Shown here: piece by piece, positions 1 to 6,748 of the stretch
Numbering within the stretch: position 1 is the first letter of the stretch
Layout: each line of letters begins with the position of its first letter
Source: Sulfuritalea sp.
GTDB lineage: Bacteria; Pseudomonadota; Gammaproteobacteria; Burkholderiales; Rhodocyclaceae
Reading direction: 5' to 3'
Assembly: GCA_021738105.1 (NCBI GenBank)
Contig: JAIPCS010000010.1
Coordinates: 1 to 31,130 of the forward strand
DNA: 31,130 nucleotides
The notes under the pieces: generated by a model
The model's input: the letters and a program-made list of their open reading frames with translations, nothing else
What the model was told of the DNA's origin: nothing
Database searches by the model: none
Program-made: the position numbers and the translations under genes

Positions 1-51
1 TGTCGGATTTCTCCTATTTGTAATCGCTCGTTCAAGCAGAGGCCGCGATGC

Positions 52-122
52 GCCCTATCGTTCAAGGTCAGGGGCGCTGCGCGGCTTTATCGCGCAGCGC
101 CCCATGCACCGCAGTGTTAGGC
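52..122 (-). other. attC-like recombination site (putative integron cassette end)
   Basis: Read leftward, the site starts with GCCTAAC (122-116), which overlaps the stop codon of the upstream gene. It then has a perfect 13-bp stem (71-83 with 91-103, 7-nt loop) and ends in CTTGAACG followed by GATAGGGC. An integron attC has an inverse core RYYYAAC, a folded centre and a core GTTRRRY. The left core fits and the right core is degenerate. The first bases of the adjacent gene unit (TTAGGC, 703-698) are complementary to this inverse core, as in a true cassette. The inner palindrome GCGCGGCTTTATCGCGC recurs at 28224-28240, so it could instead be a dispersed palindrome. No integrase intI is visible. 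Confidence 0.45.
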
Positions 123-689
123 CTCGGGGCCGACAATTGAATCGATACACGCTTGGAACTCCTGACAAAACTCAACCAGTTCGCTTTGGGCTTTGTGATT
201 CACAAACACGACATTTTGTGTACCCAGTGAGAAACCGCCATCAGCGGTAAGGCGCAAGCCATAGCCGGGACTGTTGTTTTTTGAATCTGACCCAAGCACT
301 TGGTCGTCAAAGTGTTCGAGAGTGTTTCGCGGCTCTCGAAACTGCTCAAAGTACGGGGACCACTTGTCTCGAAGAGCGGCCATGCTTACAAAGTGTGGAT
401 AGAGTTTTGCGTCGCAGAGGCGCTGCAATGTCTTCCAAATTACTTGCACCGAAATTAGCAGATAGTGAATGTCGCGGACTACCTGTTGCATGGCGCGACG
501 TTTCGCAGCGAATCCCTCTTCGTCTTTTGCGTCGAGTTGGTTCGCGGAAGATATTCGCCAAAGATCGTAGATACGCTCATATTGCGACAAGCAGCCTTCG
601 TAATAGACATTGATATGCTCGAAGGCTTGAAAAGCGCGCTCACCATCTGGCTGCAGCGCCCAAAAACGAAATGGCTTGGGGAGAGGCAT
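117..689 (-). CDS. hypothetical protein with possible HEPN-type RNxxxH motif
   Basis: Unrecognised soluble protein of about 190 residues, mostly helical, with no signal peptide or membrane segment. Near residue 120 it has R-N-T-L-E-H. This fits the R-N-x3-H signature of HEPN ribonucleases and nucleotide-binding helical proteins, which are common in toxins and phage defence. One short motif is weak evidence, so the call is tentative. A longer reading frame starts at 716, but ATG 689 is preferred: it falls just after the cassette-like core GTTAGGC (704-698) and leaves the core outside the gene. The stop codon overlaps the attC-like site at 116-122. There is no co-directional operon partner close by, as expected for a cassette gene. 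Confidence 0.6.
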   Translation of the reverse strand: MPLPKPFRFWALQPDGERAFQAFEHINVYYEGCLSQYERIYDLWRISSANQLDAKDEEGFAAKRRAMQQVVRDIHYLLISVQVIWKTLQRLCDAKLYPHFVSMAALRDKWSPYFEQFREPRNTLEHFDDQVLGSDSKNNSPGYGLRLTADGGFSLGTQNVVFVNHKAQSELVEFCQEFQACIDSIVGPEA

Positions 690-722
690 GTCTAGAGGCC
701 TAACGTTGAAAATCACGATGCT

Positions 723-776
723 GCCATTGGGGTTAGAGTGATTTTAGATTTCAAATCACTCTGACCCGTTTGATCG
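723..776. repeat. 54-bp direct repeat with hairpin, copy 1
   Basis: It matches 1098-1151 at 52 of 54 positions. It contains a perfect 10-bp inverted repeat, AGAGTGATTT and AAATCACTCT, around an 8-nt loop. It continues into three copies of the 12-mer GACCCGTTTGAT (763-774, 779-790, 792-803). The form resembles REP-type palindromes, but no transposase is nearby. The two copies bracket the 68-residue gene. Confidence 0.8.
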
Positions 777-820
777 CTGACCCGTTTGATTGACCCGTTT
801 GATCCTATAACGTAAGTTGT

Positions 821-1027
821 TCATCTCGCGGGTATTCCGAGACCTGTAAGCCCTACAACTTCTTTCAATTCCAGAATGGAGTCCTGTCCGATTAGTCTGG
901 TAGTGCCATCAGCTCTTTTCACACGATATGACTTCGGTGTTCTCTTGATGCATCTCACACCGTTTTCGTACTCAATTTCATAGCGGCCCGTTGAAAACAC
1001 CACATCATATGTTTTCCCTATTTCCAT
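821..1027 (-). CDS. small hypothetical protein (68 aa)
   Basis: Unrecognised 68-residue protein rich in alternating charged and beta-branched residues, so probably a small beta-barrel or SH3-like fold. There is no signal peptide, membrane segment or metal motif. ATG at 1027 is the only good start. The gene lies exactly between two nearly identical 54-bp hairpin repeats (723-776 and 1098-1151), so it may have been acquired or duplicated with them. It has no clear inverse core at its own ends, unlike its two neighbours. The sequence is AT-richer than the respiratory genes to the right. Function unknown. Confidence 0.5.
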   Translation of the reverse strand: MEIGKTYDVVFSTGRYEIEYENGVRCIKRTPKSYRVKRADGTTRLIGQDSILELKEVVGLTGLGIPAR

Positions 1028-1097
1028 TTGAATTTACCGTATTCGTGTGGCACGATAAATTGAAAGCGGGGCGCAGGTGTAAACATGGATGTGGGGT

Positions 1098-1151
1098 GCC
1101 ATTGGGGCCAGAGTGATTTTAGATTTCAAATCACTCTGACCCGTTTGATCG
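1098..1151. repeat. 54-bp direct repeat with hairpin, copy 2
   Basis: Second copy of the 723-776 repeat, with two substitutions (TT to CC) in the left flank of the stem. The palindrome extends here to about 16 bp per arm with two non-Watson-Crick positions. It is followed by two full and one partial copy of GACCCGTTTGAT (1138-1149, 1151-1162). Confidence 0.8.
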
Positions 1152-1186
1152 ACCCGTTTGATCGCGTTTGATCGATTGACTGCAGG

Positions 1187-1198
1187 GTTGGGCATCAC
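1187..1198 (-). other. inverse-core-like boundary downstream of the TIR gene
   Basis: GTTGGGCATCAC here is an exact 12-bp inverted copy of 1693-1704 upstream of the same gene. Read leftward it is GCCCAAC just after the TGA of the TIR gene. It is followed by CCTGCAGTCAATC, which resembles the left half of an integron attC. The right half of an attC is not evident, because the hairpin repeat at 1098-1151 occupies that position. Confidence 0.4.
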
Positions 1199-1674
1199 TT
1201 CTGGCTGAACAACCAAAGTGCCAGACCTCCGAGGACGAGCAGATTGCGGGCTTTTTCTTCTTCCTGCTGGCGTACCGCGACTTGCTTGGCCTGAAACTGC
1301 TTGATTATGAAATCCTGGGCTTGCGCCATTGCGGCCTGTGGGTTTTGAAAAACCGGTAGGTACTTCAGGTCGCTTATAAAGCCAGGAAGATTGAGACCTG
1401 CAGTAAGAACGAGAGGAAGGATTTGCTTGTTTAGCGAGTGCGCTTTCCCAATCTCTTGAGATACCCACTCAGATGCCTTGGCGTTCTCACTCCACAGAAG
1501 GACAAAGAGGTCACAGCTAGCGATTGCCATAGAGATTTTGTCGGAAAGCCGTTCGCTGGGAAGGATGGAGTGTTCGGCAACAAATACTTCAACGCCTGTT
1601 CCAACAAGCGACTGCTGCAACTCAGTGACGTTCCGTAGGTCATGGGTTGAGTAACTAACAAACACTTTAAACAT
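1195..1674 (-). CDS. TIR-domain protein with C-terminal membrane anchor
   Basis: A 159-residue protein. Residues 1-125 form a TIR domain, starting with the strand/loop VFVSYSTHD. The conserved glutamate is in S-E-W-V-S-Q-E (E74), the position used for NAD+ cleavage in enzymatic bacterial TIRs. A charged linker (about 126-143) leads to a hydrophobic segment, residues 144-156, that probably anchors the C-terminus in the membrane. Bacterial TIR proteins commonly act in NAD-depleting or nucleotide-signalling phage defence, but a second effector or sensor gene is not obvious here. The ATG at 1674 has an AGAGGGG Shine-Dalgarno about 10 nt upstream. Inverted 12-bp sequences (1187-1198, 1693-1704) frame the gene like an integron cassette. 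Defence function is inferred from the family. Confidence 0.85.
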   Translation of the reverse strand: MFKVFVSYSTHDLRNVTELQQSLVGTGVEVFVAEHSILPSERLSDKISMAIASCDLFVLLWSENAKASEWVSQEIGKAHSLNKQILPLVLTAGLNLPGFISDLKYLPVFQNPQAAMAQAQDFIIKQFQAKQVAVRQQEEEKARNLLVLGGLALWLFSQK

Positions 1675-1692
1675 TCCGCTGATACCCCTCTT

Positions 1693-1704
1693 GTGATGCC
1701 CAAC
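1693..1704 (-). other. cassette-like 5' boundary upstream of the TIR gene
   Basis: Read leftward this is GTTGGGCATCAC, a fit to the integron core GTTRRRY. It is the exact reverse complement of the sequence after the TIR stop codon (1187-1198). The complementarity of unit start and inverse core is the hallmark of a mobile cassette, but 12 bp is longer than required and could also be an unrelated inverted repeat. Confidence 0.4.
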
Positions 1705-2138
1705 AGCTATTCACGCGCAGAAACGTCCAAGGTATTGCCAATAATGTGGGCACGTTTGAAATCCAACTAAACCATTGAATGACGTGGAGATTATCCGATA
1801 TAGGTCTCCTTATCAATCAGCAATCATACGGACGAAGTGCAAAAGGATTAAAGGGGCCAGGCTCGAATATCTGATAGCGTTCGGCCCGCCGCTTGGCGCC
1901 GGCAGCCGTGGGCGAAAGTTTCTTCAAACCATGGCTATCCGCAGCGTTGGCTTCAAAAGGCTTCCTGTTGGCGTCGCGGGCTGGCGTTTGATAAGTCGGG
2001 GTCTGGCGGTGGGTCACGGTGCATCTCCCTGGTCTGGGTCGGCGCGGGCCGGTGTGTCGGCAATAAGGATAGCGACGAATCATGCCGATGGCAATCGCGG
2101 ACATACCGCAGTCATGGCATGGAAAAGGCGATGCCGTT

Positions 2139-2162
2139 AAAACTCGGCGCTGGTGATACGGC
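2139..2162 (+). repeat. 24-bp dispersed motif, copy 1 (variant)
   Basis: Carries CTCGGCGCTGG followed by TGATACGGC, one base off the common GTCGGCGCTGG core. With copy 2 it forms a same-direction pair around the palindrome at 2299-2402. Confidence 0.7.
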
Positions 2163-2298
2163 TGTTTTGCTTTCGGACAGGGACGTACTGCCGTCGAATC
2201 AGGTCGCCTTCAAGGAGAAAGCCTTGGTGGAATTCAAAGGAAGGACGATTTGAAAGTCTTGTCTAGGGAAATGCCGAACACGTGCCTGCCGTTCGGGC

Positions 2299-2402
2299 TG
2301 AGCCGTGACCCCTTTGACTTCGCTCAGGAGAGCCTTGTCGAACGGTCGAAGCCCTTGATTCGACGGGCTTGCGTTTCGACCGTTCGACAAGCTCACGGCT
2401 CA
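2299..2402. repeat. long imperfect palindrome (GTTCGACAAGCTCA-type repeat)
   Basis: Perfect 17-bp arms CTTGTCGAACGGTCGAA (2334-2350) and its complement (2375-2391) are extended inward by AAGCCC/GGGCTT and outward by TGAGCCGTGA/TCACGGCTCA. Palindromes built on GTTCGACAAGCTCA are widespread non-coding repeats in proteobacterial and other genomes. It could form a cruciform or a stable RNA hairpin. No transposase is adjacent. Confidence 0.75.
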
Positions 2403-2462
2403 ACGCGAACGGTTTTGATCGGTGCTTCGGTAACGCCACGTGCGGCGCAGCTGGATACCGCG

Positions 2463-2486
2463 AAAAGTCGGCGCTGGTGACACGGC
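2463..2486 (+). repeat. 24-bp dispersed motif, copy 2
   Basis: AAAAGTCGGCGCTGG plus TGACACGGC. It is about 120 bp downstream of the end of the leftward respiratory cluster and in the same orientation as copy 1. Just upstream (2431-2450) lies GCCACGTGCGGCGCA, which partly recurs inverted at 12389-12402. Confidence 0.8.
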
Positions 2487-2535
2487 GCGGGTGAAGTTGA
2501 ACCGCATGCCATGTCTTTTTCCGGCTCATAAACAA

Positions 2536-2567
2536 CACACACCCGACCAGCGTGAGCCGGGCGTGTG
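2536..2567 (-). terminator. probable terminator of the respiratory cluster
   Basis: Inverted repeat CACACACCCG (2536-2545) and CGGGCGTGTG (2558-2567) with a 12-nt loop and one G.T pair. It lies 19 bp past the stop of the last cluster gene. Read leftward it is followed by TTGTTTATG, a modest U-tract. Confidence 0.55.
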
Positions 2568-2585
2568 CTGTGACGATTTCCCTTG

Positions 2586-4499
2586 TTACTGTTCCGGCTG
2601 GAAAGCCATGGAGCGGGCCGAAATGGTGAACGCGTCGGAGAAGCACATGCCTTCTTCGGCACCCTGATTTTTCAGGGAGGGGAAGATGGCCTCGACCATT
2701 TTTACCGAGCCGCAGGCGTAAATTTCCTTGCCGGCGAGATCGGGGAAATCGGCAAGAATGGCTTCGTGCACCAGGCCGATACGACCGGTCCAGTTGTCCT
2801 CGGGGTCCGGGTCGGAAAGTACCGGAACGAAGTGGAAGTTTTCGTGCTCTCGATCCCACTGTTGGGGCAGGTCCGGCAGGTAAAGATCGCCCAGTTTGCG
2901 TACGCCCCAGTAGAGATAGATCTGCCGTTTGATTCCGCGGTGGAAGGCGTCCTCAAGCATGCTCTTGACCGGAGCGAAACCGGTGGCACCGGCAACGAAG
3001 ACAATCGGCCGCTCGGATTCTCGCAGCGAAAAATCGCCGAGCGGACCTTCGAACGTCACGGTGTCGCCCGGCTTCATCTGCTCGAACACATGCGTGGTGT
3101 AGCGACCGCCGGGCATCAGGCGGATTTGCAGTTCAATCAGGTCGGGCTGTTGCGGTGGATTGGCGAAGGAGAAAGCGCGACGCTGTCCATCCTCCAGAAT
3201 GATGTTGATGTATTGCCCGGCCTTGAAGGGGATGTGCTGCCCAGCCGGAAGTTTGAGCATGACGCGCATGACGTCGTAGCCGAGCTTTTCCATCGCGACC
3301 ACGTCGCCCTTATAGGTGCGAATGGTGCTGGGAGTGACGGCGACTTCATACTCGTTCTCGTCGTCCCCCAGCGCGGTGGCGCAGCACAGCAGCACCTTGC
3401 CGGCAGCACGCTCTTCAGCGGAAAGCGCACTGGGTTGGTACAGCCCCGGGTCGACATGGCCACTGAGTACCGTGCATTTGCACTGACCGCAGCCGCCGTT
3501 GCGGCATTCGTAGGGAAGATTGATTTCCTGGCGAAGGCCGGCGTCGAGCAGGGTTTCGTCAAAGCGGATGGCGACAGCGCGATTGTCGGGACGGAAGGTA
3601 ACAAAGGCCTCGGCTTTGGCCTCGCCCATGCGTTTGGGCGGTAGCCACGGGGCCAGGAACAGCAGCAGTGACAAGCCAACGATGCCGAACCAGAGGTGGA
3701 GCGGATTGATGATGTACACCAGCGCCAGCACCGGCATCTGGAACCAGTCGATGCCAATATTGGTGGGTACGACCAGCATGTCTGCCTCACCGCCCTGGCT
3801 GACAATGGGCTTGACCAGTGCCAGTGCGATGAACATCACGGTAATGGCGATGGCGATCGGGCGTGGTGGATTGACGTGTGCGCGCGGCACGCGCTGCACA
3901 TGGACCCAGGCAATGACGCCGGCGATCAGTGGAGCTCCGAGATGGATGAAGGCCAGCAGCGTAAACAGCCGGCTGGTAACGTTGTCCTGGTAGATGAAGT
4001 TACGAATCAGTGTTCCATTGAACATCGGTAGAACATCGAACCATTCGGCGGTGGCGACCACGACGAACTGCGCCAGCTTGTCCCATACCAGCATGAAGCC
4101 GTTCAGGCCCGAGATGTAAACCAGCCAGATCAGGCCGATACCGGTAGCCCAGGAAAACCATCGAAATCCGCGGTAGCGGTCGTAGGCGAAGTGCCGCAGC
4201 ATGTGCAGCAGCATGGTCAGGATCATGCCGTCGGTGGCGTAGCGGTGAACGCTGCGCATGATGCCGCCGGCCCACCACTGGTCGTGAGTGATGCTCTCGA
4301 CCGATTCGTAGGCGTCATGCACGGCAGTATCGGCGAAGATGTAGAGGTAGAGTCCGGTGCCCACCAGCAGCCAGAACTGCCAGAAGCTGATGGTGCCGAG
4401 GTGGTAGAAGGGATTGATCTTTTCACCGAAGACAACATTGAAAAGGTTTTCCGCCCGCATGAAGAACCAGCGAACGGCTTTTTGGAGGAGGGTCAGCAT
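2586..4499 (-). CDS. cytochrome b / [2Fe-2S] ferredoxin / FAD-NAD(P) reductase fusion
   Basis: A 637-residue inner-membrane electron-transfer protein. Residues 1-285 are a cytochrome b/b6 N-terminal domain. Both bis-His heme pairs are present: H85/H99 in one helix and H186/H200 in another, each 14 apart. Residues 298-390 are a plant-type ferredoxin (C332, C337, C340, and C372 or C373). Residues 395-637 are a ferredoxin-NADP reductase-like module with R-A-F-S-F-A-N for FAD and G-A-T-G-F-A-P for nucleotide. The predicted route is quinone or heme b to [2Fe-2S] to FAD to NAD(P), in either direction. No Rieske protein or cytochrome c1 is encoded nearby, so this is not an ordinary bc1 complex. It is the last gene of the cluster and a paralogue, in its first domain, of the 5092-6654 product. 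I recall a similar fusion being discussed for Accumulibacter. Direction and partners are inferred. Confidence 0.88.
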   Translation of the reverse strand: MLTLLQKAVRWFFMRAENLFNVVFGEKINPFYHLGTISFWQFWLLVGTGLYLYIFADTAVHDAYESVESITHDQWWAGGIMRSVHRYATDGMILTMLLHMLRHFAYDRYRGFRWFSWATGIGLIWLVYISGLNGFMLVWDKLAQFVVVATAEWFDVLPMFNGTLIRNFIYQDNVTSRLFTLLAFIHLGAPLIAGVIAWVHVQRVPRAHVNPPRPIAIAITVMFIALALVKPIVSQGGEADMLVVPTNIGIDWFQMPVLALVYIINPLHLWFGIVGLSLLLFLAPWLPPKRMGEAKAEAFVTFRPDNRAVAIRFDETLLDAGLRQEINLPYECRNGGCGQCKCTVLSGHVDPGLYQPSALSAEERAAGKVLLCCATALGDDENEYEVAVTPSTIRTYKGDVVAMEKLGYDVMRVMLKLPAGQHIPFKAGQYINIILEDGQRRAFSFANPPQQPDLIELQIRLMPGGRYTTHVFEQMKPGDTVTFEGPLGDFSLRESERPIVFVAGATGFAPVKSMLEDAFHRGIKRQIYLYWGVRKLGDLYLPDLPQQWDREHENFHFVPVLSDPDPEDNWTGRIGLVHEAILADFPDLAGKEIYACGSVKMVEAIFPSLKNQGAEEGMCFSDAFTISARSMAFQPEQ

Positions 4500-4554
4500 G
4501 GCTTTATCCGTGCGGGAGAATGGAGTGTTGGGTGGGTTGGGCTGGATATGATTT

Positions 4555-5052
4555 TCATTGGAAGAACAGGCCGCCCTTGTCCGGGTTGAAGTCGATCACC
4601 AGGACTTGTGCCGGTTTCAGCGTGACCTTGGCTTCCTTGACATGGTTGAAGCCGGGGTTGATCAGGTTGTCATTCATTTTTGCGGATAGCTGGTAGGTGC
4701 CGGCCTTGACTTCAAAACGCTTGTAAACGGTGGAAATGCCGTCCCCGGATAGCCCGGTGGGGTGCATCACCGTCTCGAACATCGGCTTGCCATCGAGTTC
4801 AAGAACCAGTTTGATATCGGAGCGCCCGCGTGGACACAGCATCGGCGCGCGCATGTTGGGTGGCATTTTGGCGAGTTCTTCCGGCGTGCGTTTGCGGCAT
4901 TCGCGGCCGCCCAGATGACTCATCGACAACTTGATCAGGGCAACGTCGTCAGGTATTTGCTGGTAGGTCGGTGCTGTGGCGAAGTAGCCAATGAACGCGG
5001 CAAACGCGCCATACAGAATGATCTGGCCGACGATGGCGGCGGGTTTAGCCAT
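4555..5052 (-). CDS. membrane-anchored 165-aa protein of the cytochrome b cluster
   Basis: Unrecognised protein. Residues 5-26 form one hydrophobic segment (an N-terminal anchor or uncleaved signal), so the rest should face the periplasm. Residues 40-75 contain spaced Met, His and Cys (M44, H46, C52, M63, M67, M71, C73) that could bind copper or form a disulfide. Residues 78-160 look like a beta-sandwich of alternating strands. ATG at 5052 has AAGGAA upstream. It is placed between the two cytochrome b fusion genes, 39 bp after the first and 55 bp before the second, so it is probably an accessory or structural subunit of the complex they form. Metal binding is only a suggestion from residue spacing. 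Confidence 0.7.
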   Translation of the reverse strand: MAKPAAIVGQIILYGAFAAFIGYFATAPTYQQIPDDVALIKLSMSHLGGRECRKRTPEELAKMPPNMRAPMLCPRGRSDIKLVLELDGKPMFETVMHPTGLSGDGISTVYKRFEVKAGTYQLSAKMNDNLINPGFNHVKEAKVTLKPAQVLVIDFNPDKGGLFFQ

Positions 5053-5091
5053 GATGGGTTCCTTCGCTGGATTGCGATGTGAAGAAGGTGG

Positions 5092-6654
5092 TCATACTTT
5101 TCTCCGGGAATAGGCGGGGGGCTTGTTGCTGGCGACCGCCTGGGTTTCGATTCGGGTTCTGAATTCATCGATCGCCATTGCGAGTTGGGCGGTTTCGCCA
5201 CGCGATGCATGAATGATCCGCAAGCGGTCTTGCGGTACGTTGCGGCGCAGATAGGGCTCGCGCTGATGGGCAAGTCGTTCTTCCATCCATTTCATGCCGA
5301 GGCGGAAATCGCAGCCGCCCTCGCGGCAGCCGGTGATGACAATGCCATCGACGCCGCTGCGCAACGCATATTCGATGAAGGAGGGCGGCAGCATGCCGGT
5401 GCACAGCAGGCTGATGGTGGCGGTGTCGGAACTGGCCAGGCGACGCACATCGGCACCCTTGTCACAGCCGAAAACGACAAGCTTGGTTTTCCCCTCCAGT
5501 CTTGCCATGTGCGCTTCAAGTTGCTGGCGCATGACATCCACAGGTTGTTGCGGCATGTCGATTCCCGTCACCAGTTTTTCCTGACTACGGAAGGGTGTCG
5601 AGGAGGGGCAGGAACCGGCACAAATGCCACAACTGGCGCACAGGTCAGGGTCGACGATGGCGATCTTGTGCCCCGGTTTGTCCGGATGGATCGCCATGGT
5701 GATGGCCTCATACGGGCAGTCGGCGTGGCAACGGCTGCAGCCGTTGCAGTTGGCGGCATCGACCAGGGCAATCGGCTGAGCGCTCGGATGAGGTAGAAAC
5801 GGCAGGGCGAAGAGCAGGATCGTGACACCGAAAATCAGGGTCCAGACGGCCGCCGGAGAGGTGATGTCGGTCAGCGGATGGATGAACAGGATGAACCAGT
5901 CCAGCCTCAAATCGGTTGGCATCAGAGCCAGGTTTGCCGGTGCGTCGCTCATTGCGGGACTGATCAGCGCCAACACCAGAAAGCTGATCAGGGTACCCAG
6001 CATCAGTCTCCGCGAGGGAAGGTAATCCACCCGGCTGATGCGATTGACGTGGGCCCACAGACCGAGGATCAGCATCAACGGCACGCCGATGTGGATGAAT
6101 ACCAGCACTGTGAATAGCCGGTCGCTGACCGTATAGGGCGCGAGAAAATTGCGCGCTGTCGGTTCGTTGAAAAAGGGCAGCCAGTCGAGCAGCTCGGTAG
6201 TCGAGACGGCCGAGAACTGCGCCAGGCTATCCCAGACGATCCAGTAGCCACCGATGCCCGAGATATACGCCATCCAGATCAAGGGGACGCCGGTCACCCA
6301 CGAAAAAAGCCGAAAACCGTGATAGTGACCGTAAGCCCACTCACGCACCAGGTGCAGCATCATCGCCAGTACAAATGCGTCGGACGCGTAACGGTGCAGG
6401 CTGCGCAATATGCCGCCCAGATACCATTGTTGCTGCGACAGATATCCGATCGAGGTGTATACACCTTCGACGCTGGTATCCAGAACCGTGTAGAGGTAGA
6501 GCCCGGTGGCAACCAATATCCAGAGGAAGTACAGACCCAAGGCCCCCAGGTGACGCAAGGGGTTGTCGGTACCGCCAAAAAACGCATCGAAAATGATTTC
6601 GATGCGTTCGAATAAGATTTGCGCGTTGCCGCGCAAGACTGCGTGCAAGCTCAC
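5092..6654 (-). CDS. cytochrome b / two [4Fe-4S] / MvhD-like fusion
   Basis: A 520-residue inner-membrane protein. Residues 1-290 are a cytochrome b/b6 N-terminal domain with H87/H101 and H188/H202 as heme ligands. Residues 300-352 are a two-cluster ferredoxin: C303-x2-C306-x2-C309-x3-C313, then C339-x2-C342-x2-C345-x3-C349. Residues 390-500 match the MvhD/hydrogenase iron-sulfur family, with C397, C418, C443 and C448, and G-C-R-E-G-G-C as the strongest motif. MvhD relays electrons between hydrogenase and heterodisulfide reductase in methanogens, and related domains occur in other Fe-S complexes. Joining it to a cytochrome b suggests a membrane quinone/low-potential carrier interface. The start is GTG at 6654. 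The stop overlaps a possible ATGA with a 16-codon frame leading to the next gene. Confidence 0.88.
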   Translation of the reverse strand: MSLHAVLRGNAQILFERIEIIFDAFFGGTDNPLRHLGALGLYFLWILVATGLYLYTVLDTSVEGVYTSIGYLSQQQWYLGGILRSLHRYASDAFVLAMMLHLVREWAYGHYHGFRLFSWVTGVPLIWMAYISGIGGYWIVWDSLAQFSAVSTTELLDWLPFFNEPTARNFLAPYTVSDRLFTVLVFIHIGVPLMLILGLWAHVNRISRVDYLPSRRLMLGTLISFLVLALISPAMSDAPANLALMPTDLRLDWFILFIHPLTDITSPAAVWTLIFGVTILLFALPFLPHPSAQPIALVDAANCNGCSRCHADCPYEAITMAIHPDKPGHKIAIVDPDLCASCGICAGSCPSSTPFRSQEKLVTGIDMPQQPVDVMRQQLEAHMARLEGKTKLVVFGCDKGADVRRLASSDTATISLLCTGMLPPSFIEYALRSGVDGIVITGCREGGCDFRLGMKWMEERLAHQREPYLRRNVPQDRLRIIHASRGETAQLAMAIDEFRTRIETQAVASNKPPAYSRRKV

Positions 6655-6719
6655 GTTGGGAGGTTCCGTAATGTCGGTGCTGGTAGACGAATGCCGACTA
6701 TTAGGGCTTGATGATATAC

Positions 6720-6740
6720 AAGTCGGGCGCCTTCCGACTT
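6720..6740 (-). other. intercistronic hairpin between SCO and cytochrome b genes
   Basis: Perfect 7-bp stem AAGTCGG/CCGACTT with a 7-nt loop in the 94-bp gap. No U-tract follows, so it is more likely an RNA processing or stability element than a terminator. It may reduce expression of the three downstream genes relative to the oxidase genes. Confidence 0.4.
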
Positions 6741-6748
6741 GATGGGTA

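Larger units (their letters stand above)
1705..2535. other. gene-poor, repeat-containing stretch
   Basis: No reading frame here shows a recognisable family or a good start site. The stretch holds two same-direction copies of the 24-bp GTCGGCGCTGG motif (2139-2162, 2463-2486) and a long palindromic element between them (2299-2402). Around 1850 there is a segment beginning GGGGCCAGGCTCG, of a type seen at REP-like repeats. The left end is AT-rich. It looks like a landing zone for small repeats between the cassette-like genes and the respiratory cluster. Confidence 0.5.

Noticed and set aside
762..803. Tandem GACCCGTTTGAT units as a mini-CRISPR array
   Set aside because: Units are 12 bp with spacers of 1-4 bp. 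There are no variable spacers of 25-40 bp and no cas genes.
1775..2140. Rightward 121-codon frame (and leftward 95-codon frame over the same DNA)
   Set aside because: No domain, poor starts, and the region is made of repeats. A decayed transposase was considered, but no residue pattern supports it.
2583..3644. Rightward reading frame of 353 codons opposite the cytochrome b-reductase gene
   Set aside because: Antisense shadow of the reductase domain; no family features of its own.
5045..5095. 16-codon frame coupled by ATGA to the cytochrome b-MvhD stop
   Set aside because: Too short to support as a gene. It may only help ribosome transfer to the 165-residue gene.
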